Shown here in pieces: positions 1-9,051 of a stretch of 64,000 nucleotides of DNA (its first letter is position 1; each line of letters starts with the position of its first letter). The notes beneath the pieces are model-generated. The model had not been told where the DNA came from and ran no database searches. It was given only the letters and a program-made list of their open reading frames with translations. The translations under genes were made by a program, and so were the position numbers. The DNA is from Pedobacter sp. BMA (lineage in GTDB: Bacteria > Bacteroidota > Bacteroidia > Sphingobacteriales > Sphingobacteriaceae), in contig NZ_LECU01000006.1 in assembly GCF_001027745.1 (NCBI RefSeq), positions 248,001 to 312,000 of the forward strand, given 5' to 3'.

Positions 1-1
1 T

Positions 2-682
2 CAAGCATCTGAGTATCCAGCTGGTACGTCAATCATCAGGGTTGGATTACCTAAGGGATCTCACTATGCTGTAGGATATGCAGGTGTAGATCCGGCGAAT
101 GGTGACCCGTTATATTATAATGTTGATCCAAATACGAAACAATCTAATGGTACAACTACAAATGTATATAATGCAGCTACTCAATCTACTGCAAACTGGG
201 GTACTTATGAAGCGCCTACATCAGGTGGTTTTGGTACCTCAATCAGATATAAAGGTTTTAACTTAAGTACGTTATTTGTATTCTTCCAAGGTTTTTCTAT
301 GTTCAATAATGAATCGTTCTTTTTATCAAGTACAAGTCAGTATTCAGCATACAACCAGCAAACCAGAATGGCTAATGCTTGGACACCTACAAATACAAAT
401 ACTAACATTGCTCGTTTAAACTCAAGCCGTCAGTTTAGCTCTTTTGATATTGAAGATGCTTCGTTTATTCGCTGGAGAAACTTAACACTTAGTTACGATT
501 TTCCTGAAGCATGGGTGAAAAAGGCAAGAATTCTTAGCGGTGTCCGCATCTACGCAATGGGACAAAACATTGGTACCTGGACAAAATGGACCGGATTTGA
601 TCCTGAAAACAGCAACAATATTGCTCAGTTCAAATATCCTGCTCCACGAAACTTTTCATTAGGCTTACAGGTTAATTTTTAA
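2..682 (+). CDS. SusC/RagA-type TonB-dependent outer-membrane receptor, C-terminal part
   Basis: The reading frame is open from the first bases of the window to the stop, so the gene begins upstream and only about 226 C-terminal residues are seen. The end has the typical SusC beta-barrel closure: a segment on not-quite-conserved loops, then WRNLTLSYDF, an IYAMGQNIGTWTKWTGFDPE stretch and a final aromatic-terminated strand ending in NF. SusC proteins are outer-membrane pores that import glycans or peptides in a complex with a SusD lipoprotein, powered by TonB. A susD gene follows after 11 bases, which supports the call. Substrate cannot be read from the sequence. An internal ATG at 299 is not the true start. 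Confidence 0.93.
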   Translation, partial: QASEYPAGTSIIRVGLPKGSHYAVGYAGVDPANGDPLYYNVDPNTKQSNGTTTNVYNAATQSTANWGTYEAPTSGGFGTSIRYKGFNLSTLFVFFQGFSMFNNESFFLSSTSQYSAYNQQTRMANAWTPTNTNTNIARLNSSRQFSSFDIEDASFIRWRNLTLSYDFPEAWVKKARILSGVRIYAMGQNIGTWTKWTGFDPENSNNIAQFKYPAPRNFSLGLQVNF

Positions 683-693
683 TTGATAACAAA

Positions 694-2103
694 ATGATAA
701 AAAATATAAATAAAATCGTCGGGCTAATGCTTTTAGGTAGCGTAGCACTGACCTCGTGTGAGAAAAATATCGATTTAAAACCAACTGATACTATCTCTAA
801 CGAAACTGCAATTCAAAATCTTGATGACCTGGACCGTGCGGTAATTGGTGCGTATTCGAATTTGCAATATCAACAGGCGTTCTATGCAAATACGATCATG
901 GCTGATGAGGCACGTTGGGGAGTGGATAACTCGACCAGGAATTTCGGTTTAGCATATCGTTGGGATTTCGATAGCGGTAGTGGTGATGTTACAGCCTCAT
1001 GGGGTACCATGTATAATGTAATAGACCGTGTAAACCGTGCGTTGGTAAGTGCCGAAAACGTTCCTGCTACCGGAGCAACCGAGGTAGCAACTAAAAACAG
1101 GTTAAGAGGCGAGTTATTAGCTTTAAGAGCAATGGGACATGCTGAATTATTAAGGTGGTTCGCTCCTAAATACGAAAATGATCAACTAGGGGTCGTAATC
1201 ATGCTTGAATCATCAATTTTGGGCAAGCCTCAAAGGTCAACTTTTGGTCAGGTTATGGCACAAGTTAATGCTGACTTTGCTCAGGCAGATGCATTAATCC
1301 CGGCTTCTTTCACAGATATATTTAGAATCACCAAGCCAGCTGTAGCAGCTTTACGTGCAAGGGCGGCGTTATATGCTAAAGATTGGGCTAACGCCGTTAC
1401 TTATGCAACTGCAGCCATAGCAGCTAAAGGTACATTAGCTACCGGAACTGACTATGCAGGAATCTGGACTGATGCAAATACATCGGAAAATTACTTCCAG
1501 TTAAGGAGAAACTCTAACACTGGTTCTGTTCGTACTTATTGGACAGATGATAATACAGATGTATTTTTCTCTCCATCCTACAAGCTGATTGATACATACA
1601 ACCCAACTACTGACGTACGTTATAATGCGTTTATCTTAAGAGACGGAACTGTAGCGGCCTCCCGCGAAAGCTGGAAAGTAAATAAATATTCAGGTCAAAC
1701 TGCTACAAACAGATTTAATAACATCAAAGTGGTAAGAACATCTGAAATGTATTTAATTTTAGCAGAAGCAAATGCTGAACTAAACCAGCTTACTACGGGT
1801 GCAACAGCACTTAATGCTGTGAGAAAAGCTCGTATTACAGGATATGTTGATCAGGTTTTTACAACGAAAGAAGCACTTATCGATGCTGTTATGTTAGAAA
1901 GATATAAAGAGCTTGCATTCGAGGGGCACCGTTTCTTTGATTTAAGAAGAAGACAACTTCCTGTAGTTAGAGATGATCGTGACATTGCTGTTGGAGCTGC
2001 AGTTCCAAAAACATTGTCAATCACTGCCAGAAATTATATTTTGCCAATTCCAGTAGCTGAAAAATTTGCTAATCCTGGTATTCAACAAAATCCTGGTTAT
2101 TAA
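694..2103 (+). CDS. SusD/RagB family nutrient-binding lipoprotein
   Basis: 469 residues. A lipoprotein signal peptide ends in an LTSC lipobox with the lipidated cysteine at about residue 22. The body has the SusD tetratricopeptide-like fold signature: RGELLALRAMGHAELLRWF around residues 140-160, VVRTSEMYLILAEANAEL in the C-terminal half, and an ERYKELAFEGHRFFDLRR motif near the end. SusD proteins sit on the outer surface of the outer membrane and cap the SusC pore, handing over substrate. The gene is 11 bases downstream of the partial susC and is closed by a strong terminator, so the two form a transcription unit. Ligand is unknown. Confidence 0.95.
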   Translation: MIKNINKIVGLMLLGSVALTSCEKNIDLKPTDTISNETAIQNLDDLDRAVIGAYSNLQYQQAFYANTIMADEARWGVDNSTRNFGLAYRWDFDSGSGDVTASWGTMYNVIDRVNRALVSAENVPATGATEVATKNRLRGELLALRAMGHAELLRWFAPKYENDQLGVVIMLESSILGKPQRSTFGQVMAQVNADFAQADALIPASFTDIFRITKPAVAALRARAALYAKDWANAVTYATAAIAAKGTLATGTDYAGIWTDANTSENYFQLRRNSNTGSVRTYWTDDNTDVFFSPSYKLIDTYNPTTDVRYNAFILRDGTVAASRESWKVNKYSGQTATNRFNNIKVVRTSEMYLILAEANAELNQLTTGATALNAVRKARITGYVDQVFTTKEALIDAVMLERYKELAFEGHRFFDLRRRQLPVVRDDRDIAVGAAVPKTLSITARNYILPIPVAEKFANPGIQQNPGY

Positions 2104-2133
2104 TAACTGACAGATCACGATAATATTTTGTTT

Positions 2134-2167
2134 AAAAGTCCTTACTATTTGTAAGGACTTTTTTTTT
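2134..2167 (+). terminator. Intrinsic terminator after the first susCD pair
   Basis: A 12-bp inverted repeat (AAAAGTCCTTAC / GTAAGGACTTTT) with a five-base loop runs straight into a T run. It lies 30 bases after the SusD stop codon. Confidence 0.9.
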
Positions 2168-2208
2168 GGAAAAAATTAACTTATATTTAATTATCTAAAA
2201 ATAATACT

Positions 2209-2928
2209 ATGAATATAAAATCTTTATCAATTCTGATTTTTACCAGCTTGAGCAGTGTTACTGCATTTGGACAAACTCAAGGACAGGGTGTGCTCCCTAT
2301 GAGGCCTCCCGGACCCGAAACTTTCAGATATGCAGCATGGGATGCTCCAGATTTCTTCGAACGTGAGCACAATTATCTCCCTGAAACCGATATTAAAGCA
2401 GATGTTGTAAAGGGAAATGCGACGACGGCCAGTGGATGGCAAAAAGGCGATATCGTTTTAAGAGATGAGGATGCTGTTTACGCAGATATTGAGTTACAAT
2501 ATAACCAGGTAATTAATAAAATATTTGTAAAAGGAAATAAGAAAGTTTATGTACTGAATAAGCCTGTGAAAGAATTTACCATATCAGGCGACAACAGCTC
2601 TCGCCTTTTCCAGGTTGGTTTCCCTTCTATCGAGGGAAATAATTCAAACACCATTTACGAGGTTATACATAACGGCGCCATCAAATTATTGAAACAGGAA
2701 CAAAAATATGTATCAATTGCTACGAATTATGACCAACGTATTGAAAAAAGATATGATAGTCGTGTCAAATACTATGTTAATACTGGTGATACTATTTTTG
2801 AAGTTAAACCGAATACAGAAAGCTATCGCTTAGCGATCAATAAACTCGGTTTATCAGGTGATACAACTGAAAATAATGAGATTAAAAATGAATCTCAACT
2901 GATTGCTGCTTTCACCAAACTACCCTAA
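2209..2928 (+). CDS. Secreted protein of unknown function, paralogue 1
   Basis: 239 residues with a Sec signal peptide at residues 1-21 (ending AFG-Q). I do not recognise the family. The mature part is predicted mostly beta, with alternating patterns such as YADIELQYNQVINKIFVKG and KRYDSRVKYYVNTGDTIFEVKP. The next gene encodes a clear paralogue: both share a W-x-KG-x-x-x-L start of the domain, a KPV-[KR]-x-FTI segment, GFP-[SG]-IE, YEV...GxIKLLK, and [FY]DSR-[VI]-KYYV...IxE[VI]KPN. A duplicated pair of small periplasmic or surface proteins is therefore likely. It lies between two susCD systems but behind a terminator, so it is probably transcribed separately. Confidence 0.85.
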   Translation: MNIKSLSILIFTSLSSVTAFGQTQGQGVLPMRPPGPETFRYAAWDAPDFFEREHNYLPETDIKADVVKGNATTASGWQKGDIVLRDEDAVYADIELQYNQVINKIFVKGNKKVYVLNKPVKEFTISGDNSSRLFQVGFPSIEGNNSNTIYEVIHNGAIKLLKQEQKYVSIATNYDQRIEKRYDSRVKYYVNTGDTIFEVKPNTESYRLAINKLGLSGDTTENNEIKNESQLIAAFTKLP

Positions 2929-2986
2929 ATTCTTACAGGGATTGAAGTTGTTAAACGTCAATCCATGAACAAATTTTATTAATTAT

Positions 2987-3643
2987 ATGAAACTGTTTCG
3001 CTTATCATTAGTTATTTTTTCTTTTTTAAGCTTGGGCGTTCGTGCACAATTCGATACCAATTCCAATAAACTTTCTGTCCCTACAGGAAAAGCAATTACC
3101 GAGCCCCGGATAGATAATGTTAAAGGAAACCCTAACATGTTTAAAGATTGGTCTAAAGGAAGTGTCAGTCTGGCTGGAGAAACAGGAAGCTACACAAATC
3201 TGGATCTCATGTACGATCAGGTTAAGGATAAACTATACTTTAAAAGTGGCGCAGACAAACTTGAATTTACTAAGCCTGTTCGGGCTTTTACAATTGCGGA
3301 AGGTTCCGCTATCCATACCTTTAAGTCGGGATTTCCTGGTATTGAGAAAAACGATCAATACACGATGTACGAAGTGCTTACAGATGGTAATATTAAACTA
3401 TTAAAAAAAGTGACCAAAGATATTATTACTACTAAAGGCTATAATGAGGTTACCGAGATGCGTTTTGATTCCCGAATCAAATATTATGTTTTGGATGGTC
3501 AGACGATTTATGAAATAAAGCCAAATAAAAAAGGAGTTGCAGCAGCTATAGCTGAAAAGGGCCTGAAAGCTACTGAGCAATTCAATGCTAATCTGCCACT
3601 AAAGAATGAAGCTGACCTCGTAGCCTTCTTTACGAAGTTATAA
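2987..3643 (+). CDS. Secreted protein of unknown function, paralogue 2
   Basis: 218 residues with a signal peptide ending after VRAQ at about residue 21. It aligns along nearly its whole mature length with the preceding 239-residue protein: shared GFP-x-IE, YEVLTDGNIKLLKK versus YEVIHNGAIKLLKQ, and FDSRIKYYV versus YDSRVKYYV. The 58-base gap between the two genes holds no terminator, so the pair is probably one unit. No catalytic motif is visible. An extracytoplasmic binding or assembly role is possible, but that is inference. Confidence 0.85.
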   Translation: MKLFRLSLVIFSFLSLGVRAQFDTNSNKLSVPTGKAITEPRIDNVKGNPNMFKDWSKGSVSLAGETGSYTNLDLMYDQVKDKLYFKSGADKLEFTKPVRAFTIAEGSAIHTFKSGFPGIEKNDQYTMYEVLTDGNIKLLKKVTKDIITTKGYNEVTEMRFDSRIKYYVLDGQTIYEIKPNKKGVAAAIAEKGLKATEQFNANLPLKNEADLVAFFTKL

Positions 3644-4003
3644 TTTTTTTTAAATCAGTTATTGAACCTAAAACAGTAGCCACAAGTTCGGTTGATGTTT
3701 TTTTTATTTAATTCCTTTTCTCTTCATAATTGGAAGAATATGATCCCAGCCAATAGTTCGGTTCTTTATCAATCGCCATGCACTTCAATAGTTGCTTAAA
3801 AACATATATTCGTAAATTGGATGTTTGATTGGACTGATTCAGATTGACCTCTTATTGTCCTTAAGCTCGAGTACTAAAGAGTATTTCGATAATTTTTTAC
3901 TAAAATCACAAAAAGTGTTTTAAAAATTTGTTTGTAATATTTGTATTACAACCATTTTAATTATATTAGTCAAAATTTTTTAATCATTACTAACTTAAAT
4001 TTC
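3644..4003. other. Intergenic region upstream of the second susC
   Basis: 360 AT-rich bases without a supportable gene. No clear terminator follows the secreted protein. The only structure seen is the palindrome at 3933-3950, listed separately. Confidence 0.6.
3933..3950 (+). promoter_or_regulatory. Palindrome TGTAAT-N6-ATTACA upstream of susC (copy 1)
   Basis: A perfect 6-bp inverted repeat with a six-base spacer that contains AATATTTG-like -7 bases. A near-identical element stands at the same distance (about 53 bases) before the third susC, at 8982-8999. It may be an operator, a promoter, or both. Confidence 0.55.
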
Positions 4004-7000
4004 ATGAGAAAACTTTTACAAAGTTTGTTCGTGTTGATGTTCATTGCATTTAATGCGTGGCTCAGGATCGAACAATTGTTGGAACAGTAACGTCAACAGA
4101 CGATGGGTCTCCCCTTCCTGGCGTTAGCATCAAAGCTGTAGGTTCAACAGCAACATCCACATCTGGTAACGACGGTAAATATACCATTCGGGTTACCTCA
4201 TCAACAAAGAGCCTTCAATTCTCTTTTATTGGCTTTGCCACTAAAGTCATTAATCTAGGTGGTTCGAATACCATAAACTTAGGTTTGGAAACAGATGCAA
4301 AATCCTTACAAGAAGTTGTAATTACGGAGGCATACGGGACGACGACTAAAGGTAAAAGCACAGGTTCAATTTCTACGGTACGTGCTGAAGATATGGCTCA
4401 ACGGCCTGTAACCAATTTAAACAGTGCCTTAGCTGGAGCAGCACCAGGCGTTCAGGTGAATGCTGGTAGTGGCCAGCCAGGTTCCGGACCAACTATTCGT
4501 GTTCGTGGATTTGGTTCGATTTCTGCTTCAAATGATCCACTTTATGTCGTAGATGGCATTCAATATTCAGGGAACATCAGCAATATCAGTGTTGACGATA
4601 TCGAAAGTATCTCTTTGTTGAAAGATGCGGCATCTTCTGCGCTTTACGGATCCAGTGCTGGTAATGGTGTAATCTTAATTACTACCAAAAAAGGGAGAAA
4701 AGGAAAAGAACAATTGGATTTAAGAGTTATTCAGGGTTTAACCTCAAGAGGTATTCCGGAATATGAAACAGTTAATGCTTACCAATATTACCCTTTAGCA
4801 TGGCAGGCCTACCGTAACAGTCTAGTTTATCCAACAACAGGTACCGGTTCTACTTTAGCTGCTGCAAATACAGCAGCAACAAACGGTATTAGAGGCCTTC
4901 TGTTAAACAACCCATTCAATGTTGCGAATAACGAAATTGTAGGTACAGATGGTAAATTAAATCCTAATGCCACATTATTATATCCAGATGATTTGAACTG
5001 GAGAACTCCATTACAAAGAGTTGGTCAAAGAGGTGATTACTCTATGTCCTATAGTGGCGCTACAGAAAAATCTGATTATTTTGCTTCATTAGGCTACTTG
5101 AGTGAAAAAGGTTATGTAATCAGATCTGATTTCAACAGAATTAATGGCCGCGTAAGCATTAATACAAAACCATTATCCTGGTTCAAAACCGGATTAAATA
5201 TCAATGCAAACATTACAAAATCAAACCAGGCTGATGCCGATGGTAGTGGAAGTATTGTTAATCCGTTCAACTTCTCGCGTTACATAGGACCTATCTATCC
5301 GCTTTATGCGCACAATCAAACTACAGGTGATTTCTTGTTAGACGTGAATGGTAACAAAATTTACGATACTGGTAACTTGCAAGGAACCTTAGGAATTCCT
5401 AACCGTCCGTCAGGAGCGTATGCCGGACGTCACATTCTGGAAGAAACTTTATTGAATAACACCATCATCAAAAGAAATGCACTAAGTGCAAGAACCTATG
5501 GTGAAGTTACCTTTCTGAAAGACTTCAAATTCACTCAAAATTTAGGTGTAGACATTAATAACTATTTCCTAAATGATTATCAAAACAAAATAGTGGGTGA
5601 TGGAGCGCCGGGAGGAAGAGCAAGAAATACTTCAACTACTACTACAACTTACACGATTGAGCAATTATTAACTTATAATAAAAAATTGGGCGATCATACT
5701 ATTACTGCTTTGGTGGGGCATAATAATTATGATTTTACCTATAAATATTTAACCGGTGCCAGAAACACGCAAGTGGTTGATGGAAATAATGAGCTGATCA
5801 ATTTCACTACCACTACAGACTTGTCATCTTATATTCAAGACTATAGAAAAGAAGCAATCTTTACCAGATTGAATTATGACTATCAGTCTAAATATTTTTT
5901 AACCGGTTCATTTCGTAGAGACGGTTCTTCTAAATGGGGACCAGGTCACCAATGGGGTAATTTCTACTCAGCAAGTTTAGGATGGTTAATCAGTGAAGAG
6001 AGCTTTTTGAAAGATGCAAGCTGGGTTAACTACTTAAAATTGAGATCTTCTTATGGATCTTTAGGAAACGATGGTTTGACTGGTTACAATCTAGAGCGAT
6101 CATTATATAGTTTAGATTACAATAATGCTGCTGAACCAGGTATTCTATTCAGAACATTGTCTAATCCAGACATTACTTGGGAAACGCAAACACAAATTGA
6201 TGCTGCTTTAGAATTCGGATTTTTCAAGAACAGATTACATGGTAGCTTTGAGGTGTTTAACAAGCAATCATCTGACCTGTTATTCAACGTGCCACTTCCT
6301 TTGTCAACTGGTTTAGGTATTGGTAGCGGAACGGGCACTTTTGCTAAAAACATCGGAAAGATGTGGAACAGAGGTATCGAGATCAATCTGGCAGGAGATA
6401 TTGTTAAAGTTCGTAATTTCAAATGGGATATGAACATTAACTGGTCACTGATCAGAAACAGGATTACCAAAATGCCAACGGAAACCCCAACCATTATTGA
6501 TGGTACAAAACAGTTAGCAGAAGGCAAATCAAGATACGAGTATTGGTTGCGTCAGTGGGCAGGTGTAGACCCAGCAGATGGTGCGGGATTATTTTTGATC
6601 AATCCATTGAGCCCAGGTTCAGCTGCTGACACGAGAACAATCAACGGACAAAGTTATACTATTAACCCAAACAACGCTTTATACGATTACTCTGGATCAT
6701 CTATTCCAAAGTTCTTTGGAAGTGTAACCAATACCTTCACCTATAAAGCATTTTCACTAGCGGTAATTATGAATTATCAGGTTGGTGGTAAAGCTTATGA
6801 TGCTACTTACCAATCGTTAATGTCATACGCCGGATATGGTGGTGCATTGCATGTAGATGCATTGAACTCGTGGCAGCAAGTTGGCGACCCAGCCTCGATT
6901 CCAAGATTGGATGTGGGAAGGTCAACTTTTAACAATGCAACCTCTACCAGATTCCTGATTGATGCATCATATTTGAATATGAGATCGGCAATCCTTGGTT

Positions 7001-7188
7001 ACAACCTACCAACTAATTTCATCAAGAAAATTGGTTTAAGCAGAGTTAATGTTTACGCATCAGGCGAAAATCTTTTCCTTGTTTCAAAACGTAAAGGATT
7101 AGATCCATCAGAAAGTTTTACTGGTGTGAATACCAATAACTATACGCCAACACGTATAGTGAGTTTAGGCTTGAATGCATCATTTTAA
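4004..7188 (+). pseudogene. SusC/RagA-type TonB-dependent receptor with a frameshifted signal peptide
   Basis: The ATG at 4004 begins a signal peptide (MRKLLQSLFVLMFIAFNA) that matches the start of the next susC (MKKLLQSLF...TAMAQ). After GCG at 4055-4057 one base appears to be missing: the frame runs into TGG and soon stops, while the receptor continues from the +1 frame as AQDRTIVGTV. From the alternative GTG at 4057 the receptor is 1043 residues: an N-terminal carboxypeptidase-regulatory-like domain (about 1-75), the plug with ALYGSSAGNGVILITTKKG (about 185-205), and the full barrel ending NASF. Without the upstream signal sequence it could not be exported. Either this is a genuine inactivating deletion or a sequencing error; otherwise the gene is intact. 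susD follows after 11 bases. Confidence 0.75.
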
Positions 7189-7199
7189 AAGTAAAAATC

Positions 7200-8717
7200 A
7201 TGAAAACAAGAAATAAAATTATTTTGCCTTTAATAGCGCTTACGCTAACTATTGGGGCATGTAAAAAAGACTATTTATCTACCACTCCTACTGATGCGGT
7301 TGATAAATCCGAGGCTTTTAAAACAACAACTAATGCGCTGGCAGCATTAAACGGCATTAACAGATCATTATATATTCAATATTCAAGACAAGAGGAAGGC
7401 GGACAGGGTGCGGTTAACCTTAATATTGATTATATGGGCGATGATATTGTGAATACAGTAAGTACTACCGCATATGGTGTACACAAATGGGTAACCCATA
7501 GAAGTGCTGCAAATGCAAACAACTCATTTATCTATACTTTTTACTATAGAATCATTGCCAATGCAAACCTAATCATTGATAATATCGATAATGCAGAAGG
7601 ACCAGCGGCAGACCGTAAAATGATCAAGGCCGAAGCATTAACTTACAGGGCCTGGGCACATTTTGTATTGGTTCAGGTTTTTGGTAAACGTTATGATGCT
7701 GCAGGGAATAACACCCAGGCAGGTGTTCCAATTATGAATACATCGGTAGTTGACAGTAAACCAGGTACTCCAAGAGCATCAGTTGAAGCCGTTTATACTC
7801 AGATTAATGCTGATCTGGATTTAGCCATCTCTACTTTTTCTGGTGCAACGGCAAGACCTAATAAATCACACTTCAATATTAATGTAACAAAAGGTATAAA
7901 AGCCAGGGTAGCATTAACGCAAGGTAAATGGGCTATTGCAGCTCAAAATGCATTGGAAGCGAGAACTGGTTTAAATTTGATGACCAATGCTGAATATCTA
8001 GGCGGATTCAACAACTATGACAATCAGGAGTGGATGTGGGGCAGCAGACAGCAAGAAGATCAAACAACGTATTTCTATTCGTTTTTTGCTTACTTAGGTA
8101 CTTTCAACTCAACAGCAAATAGAACTGTTCCTAAACGAATGAACTCTGCGCTGTACAACCAAATTGCTACAAGTGATGTTCGTAAAGCATTATGGGATCC
8201 GGCAGGGAATTCTACTACTTTCATCGCCTATAATCTTCCTGCGGGCGTTGTTTCAGGCTCATCAGCGAGTTATAAACAAGGCAAGTTCAGAAATGCGGGA
8301 TCAACCAGTGTTGGAGATGTGGTTAACATGCGTGTAGGTGAGATGTATTTAATTGAGGCTGAAGCGAGAGCCCGTTTGGCAATAGCAGGAACGGCAACTG
8401 AAACAGCTGCAGCTCAGGCTGTGTTATTTACATTCGCAAAAAACCGTAACCCTAATTATGTACTTACCACGAATGTTGGAACGGCATTATTAAATGAAAT
8501 TTTAATTCAACGCAGAATTGATTTATGGGGTGAAGGATTTAGATTTTTTGATTTAAAACGTCAAAATTTACCTTTGGATAGAACGGGTAGTAACCACACA
8601 GTTGCGCTTTCCGGAGTATTGTCTGTACCAGCAGGCGGACCAGAATGGCAGTGGGCTATTCCTCAATCAGAAATAGATACTAACCCTGCAATTGGGCCAG
8701 GTGGACAGAATCCATAA
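7200..8717 (+). CDS. SusD/RagB family lipoprotein
   Basis: 505 residues. The lipoprotein signal ends TIGAC-KK with the cysteine at about residue 21. SusD features: KAEALTYRAWAHFVLVQVFG around residues 140-160, VVNMRVGEMYLIEAEARARL, and the C-terminal RRIDLWGEGFRFFDLKRQNLPLDR followed by WAIPQSEIDTNP. It partners the preceding SusC at the cell surface. The reading frame is intact although the partner susC is frameshifted. A strong terminator follows directly, so this pair is a closed transcription unit. Confidence 0.95.
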   Translation: MKTRNKIILPLIALTLTIGACKKDYLSTTPTDAVDKSEAFKTTTNALAALNGINRSLYIQYSRQEEGGQGAVNLNIDYMGDDIVNTVSTTAYGVHKWVTHRSAANANNSFIYTFYYRIIANANLIIDNIDNAEGPAADRKMIKAEALTYRAWAHFVLVQVFGKRYDAAGNNTQAGVPIMNTSVVDSKPGTPRASVEAVYTQINADLDLAISTFSGATARPNKSHFNINVTKGIKARVALTQGKWAIAAQNALEARTGLNLMTNAEYLGGFNNYDNQEWMWGSRQQEDQTTYFYSFFAYLGTFNSTANRTVPKRMNSALYNQIATSDVRKALWDPAGNSTTFIAYNLPAGVVSGSSASYKQGKFRNAGSTSVGDVVNMRVGEMYLIEAEARARLAIAGTATETAAAQAVLFTFAKNRNPNYVLTTNVGTALLNEILIQRRIDLWGEGFRFFDLKRQNLPLDRTGSNHTVALSGVLSVPAGGPEWQWAIPQSEIDTNPAIGPGGQNP

Positions 8718-8736
8718 CGGATAAACACTTTTTTTG

Positions 8737-8767
8737 AAGGGGCATATGAAAATATGCCCCTTTTTTT
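8737..8767 (+). terminator. Intrinsic terminator after the second susCD pair
   Basis: A hairpin of AAGGGGCATAT / ATATGCCCCTT closed by a GAAA tetraloop, followed by a run of seven T. Confidence 0.92.
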
Positions 8768-8981
8768 GTTTTTCACCACGCTGTAGCTAATATTTTATAT
8801 TCCTTAATAAAATACTTTTAATACTATTTTAACATAATAGTAACTATTTTAATAGAAATTGGCACTTAATAGTCGTAAATCTTTTATTTAATTTTAAAAA
8901 ATTCCGTTCTAAAGCCTGTTTTCATCATTTTTATTATTCATTTTATTTAAATCCTTTAAATTAATAGTTTTTATTTTTGTT

Positions 8982-8999
8982 TGTAATATTTGCATTACA
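8982..8999 (+). promoter_or_regulatory. Palindrome TGTAAT-N6-ATTACA upstream of susC (copy 2)
   Basis: The same element as at 3933-3950 with one base changed in the spacer, preceded by the same TTTGT bases. It ends 52 bases before the ATG at 9052. Conservation between two otherwise diverged AT-rich leaders suggests a bound site or core promoter. Confidence 0.55.
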
Positions 9000-9051
9000 G
9001 GTTCCTAAATTCTATATTAGAAAAATAATCAATTAATCTAAACTAAATTTT

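Larger units (their letters stand above)
8718..9051. other. Intergenic region between second and third susCD pairs
   Basis: 334 bases of very AT-rich DNA. It holds the terminator of the upstream pair and the palindromic element upstream of the next susC; no gene is seen. Confidence 0.6.
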
